From the NCBI GenBank assembly GCA_022885665.1, contig JAGQDJ010000051.1:358655-422654 (forward strand): a DNA stretch of 64,000 nt, read 5' to 3'. Position 1 is the stretch's first letter. Each line of letters begins with the position of its first letter. The position numbers and the translations under genes were made by a program. This DNA comes from Triops longicaudatus. Taxonomy: Eukaryota; Arthropoda; Branchiopoda; Notostraca; Triopsidae. The notes below the pieces were generated by a model, which had not been told where the DNA came from, searched no databases, and saw only the letters and a list, made by a program, of their open reading frames with translations. Shown here in pieces: positions 12,188 through 21,997 of this stretch.

Positions 12188-15100
12188 CTGCAAGACAAAA
12201 GAACAAAAGAACCTCAACTTCTTGTGACTCGTGCACGGCGGAGGCTGGCGGCAGACAAGAAGTTGACATTCATTTGTCTTTTCTCTTGGCAAAAGGGGAG
12301 TAATAATAGATGATGACGATGAAATAAAGGTGTTTGAAAAAGGGGAGAAAAATCGGGAAAATTTTGCGCGGAAGTCAAAGTTGGTGGGCAAGACAGGAGT
12401 ATTCCGTCCAAGGAGACCAAGAGACGCCAGATTTTCTGAGTTCGGAAACCGGAAGAAAAGATTTCTTGCGGGAATGGGCGAATTCTTGTGTGTGTGTTTC
12501 TTAAGGAGTAACTGAGCTGATATCTTGTATTGGCTCTAGCTTGGTATGAATTACTGCACGAAGGAAATCAGGAAGAATAGAAATTACGAAGAAATGGTAA
12601 ATCGTCTGTTCAAAAAATGAAGGAAGCTTATACGTTCTGGGACAAACTACTATGCCAGGGTTAATAGCTTATCCCAGAATTTTCAGTTGCAAGCTGAAAA
12701 TCGCGAGCTATTAAAAATAAGTTCCTGGAACAGTTAATCACGCAAAGCAAATGCGCGATTGTCCCAGAGACCTTCGCCCGTTCATAATCGTATACAGTTG
12801 TCGTTGGGTTCTGAGACAGTCTATCAAATTCGCAGCTTGTCCCAGAAACTTCAGACAAACTGTAAGAATAGTACAAGGCTGACGGTTACTGGCACTTTAC
12901 GTTCATTTGTTCCAGAGCTTATTAGACTGCTTCATGATAGTTCAAATTTTTGTAGCGTTAAAGCAAAGTTGATAAGAACTGATTTGCGAGGTAGCTTTAA
13001 GGAAACAGAAGGGGAAAGATGGAGTGTAAAAATTCACAGCGACAGCTGCTCCCTTATAGCCAGTGTGTGAGGGTGGAGATTTTTTGGATGTTTTTGTATC
13101 TCGTTTTTTTTCCGGTGGAGAGAACTGAAGTAGCCGGAAACATGTTTGAATTTCTGGTTGAGAAAGTTTTGCCCCGTGTACCAAGTCCAAATGAAGTCAA
13201 CTTCTTTTGTAGTAAATATACGCGTGACAAACTTGCCAATCGCAAGTGTGATGGATTCCTTTTTAACTTTTTCGCAAATTTCTTTTTTTCCTTACATAAA
13301 GGGCCGCAGCAGCTTTCATAATACCTTTTCGCAACCATAACTCTTATGAGCCAAAAAAAATTCTTTGGCTTTTTCAGGTTATAGAAGCTCAGCGAAAAGC
13401 CACTACTCCACTTCATAGACGCTTATGAACAACAAACACGAAGCATCGTACGAAAAAAAAAATATACTTTTTTTTACACTGAGCCCTGGTTGGTGATCGA
13501 GATCAATAGTTCACGTGCTCTTCGCCAAAAGCACATCCGAGACCAGTCATAACTGGTGGAGTATGTAGTGCTTGTAAGCCACACGAGTCTTTTTTTGGGT
13601 TCCTTTCGTAAAGGAACCAGGCCAAAATAGAGCGTGAAATTCAACTCTTTCTGGCACGTTAGAGAAAAAAATAATCACAAAAGAAACTGGATGGCTTACC
13701 TGGTCGGCATGTCTCCCGTATTCCGAGCTGGATTCCGAAAAGGTGGGCGAACGCGAGCGTGAGCGAGAGGGCGGTCCTTCCGGTCTGGTCCCACCTGAAG
13801 GGAGGGATAACCCTTCTCCTGCTTCCCAGTCCTGTTCTTTCTTCAAGGCCTGGACGAAAAACAAAAAAGTCGCAAAAGCTCACATTTTAATTCAAAATTC
13901 GCTACGTGCACGCAAATATTTAATCCAGTTTCAAAATGAAAGCAAAATCTTTGCAAATATAAAAAAAGCAAAAACAAATCCCTTTCCTTCCCTTGTCAAA
14001 GCTGCCGTGATGTCTTTCCGGGCACAAGGGTCAAACGATGCGACAGACACGGAAGTGATATATTACCGTTAAGCGTGCAACATTGGCCTCCTTTTTATAT
14101 ATAGTACGTGTATGCCAATTTACAGCCACGCTACGAAGGCCAAGTTAGGACAGGTTAATCATTTTTTCACTCCTCATCCTCTTTTTGCCTTCGTCTGCGG
14201 GAGTTGGGCTAGCGGGCAGCTTGCTAATCAAAGCAAATGGACCCAGCGACGGCGGAACTGGGGGGGGGGGGGNNNNNNNNNNNNNNNNNNNNNNNNNNNN
14301 NNNNNNNNNNNNNNNNNNNNNNNNNNNNNNNNNNNNNNNNNNNNNNNNNNNNNCCCCCCCCCCCCTGAGAAACACTCGTTCCGCCGTCACTGAATGGACC
14401 CAAGCTACAGTCCTCGTCTAACTCCACGGCACTTGCGGGAACCAACTCTCTCACTTTTAACTTCGCATAGTAACGCACGGGAAGCTATTTTGATAGCAGT
14501 AAATTTTCGTAGATATTTCTTAGCTTTCAAAAGAGATTTGACAACATAAGTCGAGCCCGGATGTGAGAAGAAACCACTTGCATCAAGTCTTTCATGCTTA
14601 GAGATCTTGACAAAAATACATTATAAGAACTCAGATGCTTGGAAGACCCCACGTAAGAGACGCCTTGAATGATTTCACTCGTTGTGTCTCTCATATCAAG
14701 GGAGGACGTGCGTATAGACAAGCCTTTTGTAGAATGAACGCAGACAGTGCAGCAGCATTGTTAAGCGATTTAGATGTTACAATGTAAAATGGGGAACCAC
14801 AAATGGCAAAAAATACCACCTAAAATGAAAATCGTAACCAATAATTGGTTCCTGCTTCCAAAAAATGAGTTTGACCTACCAAATGATGGCGAAATATTAC
14901 TAAAAAAATCCTATTATTGGGAACGCTTTCCAGGATCGGTAATTTTTGTTTTATTTTTTCCAACGTGGTGGCTTTCAAGATTTCCACTCCTGTTCCGAAG
15001 ACCGAAGATACGTGTGTTCCCCCGCAATGAGTTCGTAATACAGATAGCTGTCTAGCGTTTCACGCTCTATTTTCAGAACCACTTTGCATATGGAAAAACA

Positions 15101-18100
15101 TCATGCGATCTGTGTTGTGATATCTAAGCAGTGCACTATAGGGCTCTAATATATATAATGTTCGAAAAAGAAACGATTAAAGAACGGCCTTATGCTAACC
15201 GAACGAAACTGGACAACAATGAAATTTCCCCTTGAAAGAGCGTTGCGGCGGGTCATAGAACATTCGTGTAAGGATGGAGTGAAACAACGCTCGAGTGTCG
15301 GAAGTTTTAGTCAATAGTGGTGTTACCTTTTAATCACTTGTAGGTAATTATTTTAGGAGTACTGTTCATTGTTGCAGTAGAACATTATTTCCGTGACTCG
15401 AGATAATAATATGGAATAGTGCTTAATTGCTGCAATCTTTTGTTGAATTGATGTTGCGAAGAATTGCTGATGTGTTGTGGAATGTGTGCAATGTTGTTGA
15501 GTGCCTATGTTCAGTTTGTTCTCTTGAATGTTGTGCCTTTATGTATTTTTTACTACTGTTTTCATTGTTATATCGTTGAACTGTTCAATGTGTGCATTTT
15601 TTGCTCATACGTAATCGAAGTTGCACTCTTGTATTTTGTTCAGTTGATGTTATGAAGTGTTATTATGTAGGTCATGTGTTGTTTAATGCAAACGCTTTAT
15701 TTTTTCTTATAGAATGTCATTTGTAGTCTTGATTACTGCTCTCATTGTTGTGTCGTTGAAGAGTTATGTATGGAAGTATTGAATTTCGTTCAATTTTGGT
15801 TCCATATGTCTTCAAAATTATAATGGTTTTATAGACTGTTTTGGTCTTGTGTGCTTGTGTGTTTCTTACAGTTCTACTAACGTTTGCTGTTATCTATTGA
15901 TGTATTTTGTATAATTTTGCTGATATATGTGATCTACATAAATAAAAATTGGCACAAATATTGAGTTCAGTTCATTATCAAACTTTGGGAAATATAATCA
16001 TTGTTTAGAAGCACACACCATTGTAAGGTGCTTAAGTCTACTAATTTTTAGTTTCGTGATGTCCCTATGTTCAGGGAGCGTTTCAACTGCCTATTATTGG
16101 AATGAAAATATCCCCATCCTGGTTCCCGCGTTTTTCGCTGCAATTTTCCACCATTAATAGGGGGATTCTTTTTACAGCGTACGTTAAGATCGATGTTATA
16201 TCTTTGAGGTGAAGCCCCGAACGTGAGAGAAAAGTGCTGAAATAGACATTTACTCGCGTCATCGTGGCCAAAGTGCTATGAGTAAAACTTAAAACTGATT
16301 CATAAGATTTTTTTTAATGAACGTTTCTCTTACATTAGGGTTCAACTGGATTGCCGCTCTAGCGCAGAATTCATCCGATGACGTATCAAGCCTAGGCTTT
16401 AGAGAAACCCTGTCATGCAACTGAATTTGTAATAAGAGACCCATTTATAAGGTAATCCACTTTGTAAATAAAGATACATTTAATCAGGCAACTTCAGTGA
16501 AATTATCTCAACGAACGTCAAGGTAACCACTGAAGGTCTGAAGCTTGTCTTGTGGCGTATTCCTTTCAACGAGCTTTGACTGTTGACAATGGCGGTCAAC
16601 ATCGCATCTGGCTTGTGTCGCACTTGGGCATCTCTGAAGAGAACCTCCAATTCCTTTAACGTGCTCCGAACTAACAATAAGGTTCCATCTTGTAAGTGTG
16701 CATGTGTGTGTGATCAAATGTGTGCATAATAGGTGAGGTTATTTGTGTGGATATAAGAGAGGGATGGCATATAGTACGTCAACTCCCAACCCCAAATGCC
16801 CCATTACTTGTCCAACCTTTTCAGTCGTAACGACCCACAGACAAGTTAATTTCCTTTTACATTAACAACCCATCGTACCGTTTGTTCAGTTGCAGGGTGG
16901 GCTTATTTATCACCCCCGCGACAAGGGTAAAAACAGTAAAGAGAGTCCTCGAAAAAGCCCAAACGAGATATACGACTTTCATATAAAATAGCACGGCTTT
17001 TTCCAACCTTGGCGCATTTGAAACAGTATAAGCTTTTTTGCAATTGTCATACTACCGCGGGTTCGTAAAAAACACCCGAGCTTGCTCGAAAAACTGATGA
17101 AACATAGATAGGATACTACTTAGTTTCCTCTCTTCTTTGATTACTAGTTCCAATTGGCGACACGCCATTTGCTTCGTACAATATTGTACGTTGTCGTTGT
17201 TTAAAAGACGGGTAGTGGGAATTCAAGACACCAGACTAGTGAAAATGTGTCACTTTAAAGCGAGTCATTCGTCATAGTTGCGGTTCCGCCTAAAGACAAT
17301 AGCACAGTCGGTACTAGCAAACGTCTGTTGTCAATCACTATATCCGAACGAGCTTTAGATGTTTTACTGTACACAACCCACAAAAGTGCAGTCAGACGCG
17401 TTTCTTACATCCGGTGTCCCTTCCACGCACTTTTACCTCTTAAAACCTATCACGATGCCAGGAGTTATCTTTTCGGTTATATAGCGCACTTACTTACTTT
17501 GCCGATAATTAATTTTTATTTTCTCATTATTGCGTAGAGAAGCGCAACAGTTGACTATCCGAAAGTTTCTCGAAACCTGTCAGTTCATTCTGATTAAAAT
17601 TTCAAGTGCTCGGTACACAATTCACTGTTGTGCAGGGCTTCATCTACTATTCCATTACACGGTCTTTTACAAAGAGAAAAAGTCTCTACGTTTTTTATAT
17701 TTATTTTTCTACTATTAGCACTAAACTCACCATCAGCGCCGGTCTTTGTACCAGTGAATTTGTATGTTTGTGTTTAATTTTCTTCCACTTTTGTTATTAC
17801 TTTTCGGCTCTTGATTTTTACTGTAGATTTTGCATTTCTTTATTTTTATTGTATGTTTTTGTTGAATGACTGTTTCCAGAATTTCGAGCAAAATTGTAGT
17901 ACACGTCTACGCGTTTCGTGTCAGGACGGGATCAAACGTTTAGAGACCTCAACACCGGTTGTTCATCCTGAGTATTAGACCATTGGATCCGCTCTGTAGC
18001 AAAAACTGACTCGGTATGAAGGGTGTCAAGCTCATCAGAAAGGGAAAACACGTTCAGTTGTTACAACTTTTACTTGCTTAGGTGAATGCAGTAGTCAATC

Positions 18101-21100
18101 TGGCTCTTGTGAACACTGGATCATATCTCGCGTTACAACACACGCCATTCTTTCTACTCCCCTTTATGTGACAAACCAGTTAGACGCAGCGCAAACGAAG
18201 CTTACACCTAAAACTCGTCCATCACCCGAAGTACAAAGACCGTTATCGATGCTTTGATTTGGCCCCAGGAACCTAAAAAGCTTCTGCACATTACTGTTAT
18301 CTTTTAGTACGTAATTCGAGTACCAGCTCATTAGAAACCGTTTTCAACTCGTTTAAGGCAAAAACACTATTCCTTTGCAACGCTTAATTTTTTTCCCACT
18401 GATAAATTGTTTTATTTGTGGCTAGTAACGACAAATCTTGCTGAATGAGCCTTAAGTAATATCAGTCAAGTTGGTTTCGTTATGTAATCGCAGGCCAATG
18501 AAGTTGAGAAGTCTTTGCCTGGACGGAAAAGAAGCTGAAATTACAGAACGTTGCTTAAGTAAACCTAAACCCTGAATCAATTAAGATATTACGAATAGAG
18601 CTTTGAACTCCTGCTGAACTTAGCTAATGTATCAAGCAGTGTTCCAGAGCTTTCAAAGCAGGTCCGGCTCACTAGAATAAGTAATTCTGGGTAAAATAAT
18701 GAAATGGTTCGCAAATTTAAAATCATTTGGATAACTGCTTCAATTTTGCGCTATTACTCGAGTCCAAGGCTGTAGGCAAGTTTTGGTTTGGAGAGGGCTT
18801 CGTGGGTTGCACGCAAATTTTTGGACATTTAAAGTTGCTTCTCACTTTCCCATTATAAAATAGATACTTCAGGAGGGGTAAACTCGCTAACCTCCTTGGA
18901 TACGGCCTTGCGAGACCTTTCACTTAACAGAGGAAGACTTTTGATTAATACGGGAAAAAAGTGGTCCACGACTCACGTTAATCGGGGTTTCAGTTTATGC
19001 GGATAAAAGTAACGGTTCGAAGGTAAACCGAAGCAATAAAAGCTAATAAAAACGGTCCGTGGACCGAGCTTATTGAACACTTCCGACACAGTGATCTGAT
19101 CATTTGATCCGAGTCTTGCCGAATGAACACCCTGTGTATACTAACTTGTACTTACATGTACTTACTAACTTGTACTTACATGTACTTACTAACTTGTACT
19201 TCCGTACTAGTTTCAAAACTAAATTCACATTGATATTATTTAAGTTTTAATTTGAATTTGGAATCCCTTTAAGCCCTGCGAAATTGAAAGTAAAAACTTA
19301 ATATTACAAAATTAGCTCGAAAATCTGCCATTAAAGTATTTGTCATTTTTCTTCAAAGATCCGTAATATCCAACATACAAAACTACTCACCAACGGGATG
19401 TGTTGGGGTGGTCCCATGCCGGAAGCGGAGCCTGGCCTATAGGGTGGACCCCGACTAGGATTCCTCGAGCCAGACGGTGAGGCCATGGGGAAGTCTTCGC
19501 TTTCGGTGTCCGAGGATTCAGACTGCAACGAAGGCCAGGTGGAAAACCGCCGCTGTGCTGCACCACCTGCGCTTCCACCACCGCCACCACTGCTGCCACC
19601 TGCCTCCCCGGTGGACGACCGAAAGTTGACGCTATTGTTGCTCGGCGGACTAGCTGACGAAACTCTCAAATCCTCCGCTTCTTGCTTGGGCGTTCGCGGT
19701 CTGCTGCCTTCCTCGCCGGCGGCAGCGCTGCTGATGTTGGTGGTACTACTGGGCCGCAGGACGAGCCGCGGTGACGGCGGGGGCTTGGTGGCCCCTCTAT
19801 GACCGGGGGGCGTGGCAGTGGCCTCGTTGGCGTCTAATGGACCCGTGCTGGCGTTGTTGGTAGCGGACGGATGCAGCAGGGCTTCGGACGGCGAGAAACG
19901 TTCGACCACAATCAAGGCGCTCGCTTCCTCTCCGGCAGCCGGCACGGGTGCCAGCGGCGTGCCGGGGCTTGAATGCGCGGCCAGCGTGTCCCCCGCGGTC
20001 GCGACAGCGTTGGGGGAGAAACGCTGCTCGAGGTCTTTCTCCGGCCCCGTGCCCGAGTCGGACCGCCTTCGCAGCTCGCGTTTGACGAGCAAGGGACTGC
20101 TGTTGTTCCGCGAGTGCGAGCTATTCCGGTCGCCGGGACGGTAGCGGTCCCGTTCCCGGTGGTCCAAGGTCGTGTAATGGGGCGAGTGTCGGTGTGGTTG
20201 CTGTTGGGGCTGGAATTGAGCGTGACGGTCCCGGTAAGCGTGATGGTTCGAGGGACCGTCGCTGTGGCGGCTATAAGGGTGGTAGTGGTGCGGGTGCAGG
20301 AGACGGTCCCGCTCGCGTTCGCGGGACCAGTGGAGGTGGCTGGACTGCAACCCTGCTGCAGCACTAGAAGCGGCGGGTAAAGGGTTCAGCGCGTGGGGAT
20401 GTTCGTTCCCGACTGACTCGACGTCGTCCGAGGCGAACGGAGGCTCGCTGCCCGCCAGGCGGTCGTCGAACAGTAACGGACTCGTGTCCGCGTCTGGATC
20501 GTCGGCGTCTCCGCCGTGGTGGGCAGGGTACTGCGAGTAGTTCTGCGCTTGGCCGCTAGGGCAGCGCCGGAGGGAATGACGGTGTGGCTGTTGCAACGGT
20601 GGCTGTTGTGGCGGCAGAGGCTCGGGCGACAGAGGCGGCTGGGCAGTGTTGGTGGCGGTATTCGGGTGGGCACTGCTGCCCGTATGGGGGCCAGGGTTGT
20701 TGCTGTGGTGGTGGTCGGTGGTACTCACCTCGGTTAAGCCTTTGACGCGTAGGTTCTCGGCCGTTTTGAGAAGCGTGCTCAGTTGTCCGTACTCGACGCT
20801 GACTTCGCCGCGGTACATAAACTCCAGCAGGGTCTTGAGCTCCGCGAATTTCGTATCTTTGAGGATGATGATGGGGTGTCGCTCAGGGTGCGACACAAAG
20901 ATGGTGCGGAAGAAAGAGGAGCAGGCCGACAACACCATCTTGTGAGCACGGAGCGATTGGCCTTCGGCGGCCAGCGTCACGTCCACCAGCGCTTCGTCGC
21001 ACAGAAGCTGCCGGAACACGGCCAACACGTGACTTCCGTGGTTCGTCCATCGCAAACAATACTGGTCGGAGTCGGAGGCAGGTGGGTCGATGCTTCCGGG

Positions 21101-21127
21101 CTCGGCCGCTTCATTCGGGCTGCCCAT
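10799..21127 (-). CDS. BTB/POZ - C2H2 zinc-finger transcription factor, three coding exons joined
   Basis: Joining 21127-19391, 13849-13700 and 12187-10799 on the minus strand gives one frame of 579 + 50 + 462 residues, 1091 in all, ending in TGA. Every junction is phase 0 with GT donors and AG acceptors. An N-terminal BTB domain (about residues 21-133) is followed by long Ser/Pro/His/Gln-rich linkers. One isolated C2H2 finger lies near residues 676-696 and three tandem fingers near 993-1069. Proteins of this family are nuclear DNA-binding regulators: BTB mediates dimerisation and co-repressor contact, and the fingers read DNA. The BTB sequence resembles the tramtrack/lola/mamo group of arthropod factors, but I cannot assign an orthologue, so no symbol is given. 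The exons are much more GC-rich than the surrounding DNA. Further 5' untranslated exons are expected upstream of 21150. The domain calls are secure; the complete exon set is inferred. Confidence 0.88.
12188..13699 (-). other. Intron (1.5 kb) before the zinc-finger exon
   Basis: The intron begins GTAAGCCATCC at 13699 and ends in the long pyrimidine tract TTTTGTCTTGCAG at 12188. It contains the cluster of TTCTGRGACA-like motifs at 12635-12917, described separately. The open frames inside it, including the read-through 5' of the zinc-finger exon (12391-12188), lack coding character. Confidence 0.75.
12635..12917. repeat. Cluster of seven TTCTGRGACA-like motifs, mostly alternating in strand
   Basis: Forward copies lie at 12635, 12722 (TTCCTGGAACA) and 12809; reverse copies (TTGTCCCAGAA type) lie at 12669, 12759, 12837 and 12907. 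The surrounding sequence also partly repeats, for example GCTTGTCCCAGAAACTTCAG against GCTTATCCCAGAATTTTCAG. It is either a degenerate repeat or a cluster of protein-binding sites in the last intron of the BTB gene. Confidence 0.55.
13700..13849 (-). CDS. 50-codon linker exon of the BTB zinc-finger gene
   Basis: This 150-base exon is bounded by the acceptor TCGTCCAG and the donor CAG|GTAAGCC. It reads exactly 50 codons from ALKKEQDWEAGEG to SSSEYGRHADQ. It is rich in acidic residues and then in Arg/Ser (a SRSRSRSP run), typical of a flexible phosphorylatable linker. Both ends are phase 0, so it can be skipped without changing frame and could be a cassette exon. No domain is recognisable. Support comes from both splice sites, the matching phase and its place between the two clear parts of the gene; transcript evidence is lacking. 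Confidence 0.75.
14236..14400. mobile_element. Non-autonomous hAT-type element with 8-bp target duplication and poly-G core
   Basis: The termini are CAGCGACGGCGGAAC (14244-14258) and its inverted partner ending at 14392, which reads CAGTGACGGCGGAAC on the other strand, 14 of 15 identical. The eight bases outside each end are identical: AATGGACC at 14236-14243 and 14393-14400. CAG-initial termini with 8-bp target duplications are the signature of the hAT superfamily. Inside, a run of 13 G leads into the assembly gap and a run of 12 C follows it, so the interior is at least partly a G/C homopolymer. No transposase can be seen. It sits in the large intron of the BTB gene. Confidence 0.82.
14273..14353. 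other. Assembly gap (81 N)
   Basis: The run of N is flanked by G13 on the left and C12 on the right, so the break lies in the homopolymer core of the hAT-type element. The true length and sequence are unknown. Translated frames crossing it are meaningless. Confidence 0.99.
14780..16179 (+). mobile_element. 1.4-kb interspersed element, copy 1
   Basis: From about 14800 to 16179 this DNA matches the reverse complement of 53343-54600 with many substitutions and small gaps. The right end reads, on the minus strand, CGCTGTAAAAAGAATCCCCC. The left end, CAATGTAAAATGGGGAACC at 14780, looks like an eroded version of it, which suggests terminal inverted repeats of a DNA transposon. A frame at 15464-15655 (MLMCCGMCAMLLSAYVQF...) is shared with the other copy, but it is short, hydrophobic and broken in both, so I do not call it a gene. 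The superfamily is not determined. The copy lies in the large intron of the BTB gene. Confidence 0.7.
19139..19207 (+). repeat. 24-bp tandem repeat, about 2.8 copies
   Basis: The unit begins ACTAACTTGTACTTACATG and recurs with a 24-base period (CTAACT at 19141, 19165 and 19189). The third copy diverges at its end. It lies within the large intron of the BTB gene, about 200 bases from the donor at 19390. Confidence 0.9.
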
Positions 21128-21150
21128 GCTGTCCCAGCCCCCGCCCAAAC
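19391..21150 (-). CDS. Exon with start codon, BTB domain and long low-complexity linker
   Basis: The exon begins after a pyrimidine-rich tract ending in TTTTGCAG (acceptor G at 21151). The start chosen is the ATG at 21127 (MGSPNEAAEPGS), because the ATG at 21178 lies in the intron before the acceptor. Residues 21-133 form the BTB fold, with the hallmarks DQYCLRW, VDVTLAAEG, AHKMVLSACS, HPIIILKD, LLEFMYRGEVSV and LRVKGLTE. Residues 134-579 are His-, Pro-, Ser-, Gly- and Arg-rich, with runs of SGGGGGS and acidic SESSDTESED. The motif LLVKRE contains a possible SUMO consensus (VKRE). The exon ends at CCG TTG before GTGAGTAGT. The open frame running on past 19391 to a stop at 19343 is read-through into the intron. 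An internal donor at 20728 could end the exon early. Confidence 0.88.
20721..20735 (-). promoter_or_regulatory. Alternative 5' splice donor immediately after the BTB domain
   Basis: On the minus strand the codons for LTE (ending ACCGAG at 20729) are followed by GTGAGTAC, a near-perfect donor. Cutting here leaves 399 coding bases, exactly 133 codons, so the phase is 0 as at every other junction of the gene. In many arthropod BTB-zinc-finger genes the shared BTB exon ends at the equivalent KGLTE/KGLAE position. Use of this site would remove the 446-residue linker and give a 645-residue protein. The sequence does not show which donor is used more. Confidence 0.6.
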
Positions 21151-21827
21151 CTGCAAAACAGAACGCACACAAACACACCCAAATGAGCTTATTGCGTCAA
21201 GGCTTACGTAGTTGTCCCACTGCAAGGCGTCTTGAAAGAAAAAATAACTAAAAACGAACTCGCAGTTGGAAAAAAATGGGATGCAGTAAGCAAAGGGGCA
21301 ATGAAAAAAAAATGTGACAATGAACAGTCAAAAATGGAATTGACCGAGAGAAACAGAATAAAGACTTCGCTGATAGAGCCCGTCACATTGTTGCCCTCGG
21401 GGGAGGGGGGGAGAACGAACAAGCGAAGCTATTGAAGCCCCGCTGACGAAGCATGACTCTTTCCTTTTGCTATGACAACGTATATACAGGCCAAACAGAA
21501 CCCTTTTTTCTACTTTTTAATGTAATTTTATTGTCTGACCCTTTCTTTCCATTGAGTTTTTATGGTCTGTCTAAATTCTTTGAATTATTTTTAAACTTAG
21601 TCTTCAATTAATATTTGTTTTCTTCACTTTTATTGAGCTACGTAGCATGTCAGACTATTTGACTATAATTTTCGTTTTTATATATCTCGTTTCCTAAATC
21701 TTCTTAGAATACCGGAAAAATAGTACGTTGTTAAGCGTAAGAGTTCGTTGCATTATAAACTTATGCTGCAGCTGGAGCCATCGACGATCTATAGAAACTG
21801 TAAATGGCATAAGAAAGGCTAAGTAAA

Positions 21828-21997
21828 TCTCTTACATTAGGGTTATCCTTACATCCGATTACATCAACTTGGCTTCAAACAAACTTCTCAACATACGTCG
21901 TGAAGTGCTGGAGCCTATCGCTATCTTGTACTGTGAGTCGATCGCTTCGTAGCAAGTGCGGTAAGGCAAAGAAGAAATGTCTCTTACAACAGGGTTT
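21828..21997 (+). repeat. Direct repeat of the TCTCTTACAttAGGGTT motif
   Basis: TCTCTTACATTAGGGTT at 21828-21844 recurs as TCTCTTACAACAGGGTT at 21980, 152 bases on, each preceded by a purine-rich stretch. The first copy is identical over 17 bases to 16326-16342. Confidence 0.5.

Larger units (their letters stand above)
13850..19390 (-). other. Large intron (about 5.5 kb) between the BTB-linker exon and the 50-codon exon
   Basis: The intron starts GTGAGTAGT at 19390 and ends in TTCGTCCAG at 13850. It holds a 24-bp tandem repeat (19139-19207), a 1.4-kb repeated element (14780-16179), the hAT-type element with the assembly gap (14244-14392) and one TCTCTTACATTAGGGTT motif at 16326. The remaining DNA from about 16400 to 19100 is AT-rich, and I see no exon or repeat in it. 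Confidence 0.75.

Noticed and set aside
10794..12303. Plus-strand frames opposite the zinc-finger exon
   Set aside because: They are antisense shadows of GC-rich coding DNA with no domain of their own.
12188..12391. N-terminal extension of the zinc-finger frame (starting MPTNFDFRAKF)
   Set aside because: It runs through a pyrimidine tract and acceptor (TTTTGTCTTGCAG) and has intronic composition; coding begins at 12187.
14112..14478. Four frames crossing the N gap
   Set aside because: Their length comes from translated N and from poly-G/poly-C.
15464..15655. Membrane protein suggested by a Cys/Leu/Val-rich frame, also at 53594-53947
   Set aside because: The frame is short, broken differently in the two repeat copies and due to T-rich sequence.
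19343..19390. C-terminal tail VSSFVCWILRIFEEK of the BTB-linker frame
   Set aside because: It lies beyond the strong donor GTGAGTAGT, its hydrophobic composition differs from the linker, and its stop is probably intronic read-through. An isoform that retains the intron cannot be wholly excluded.
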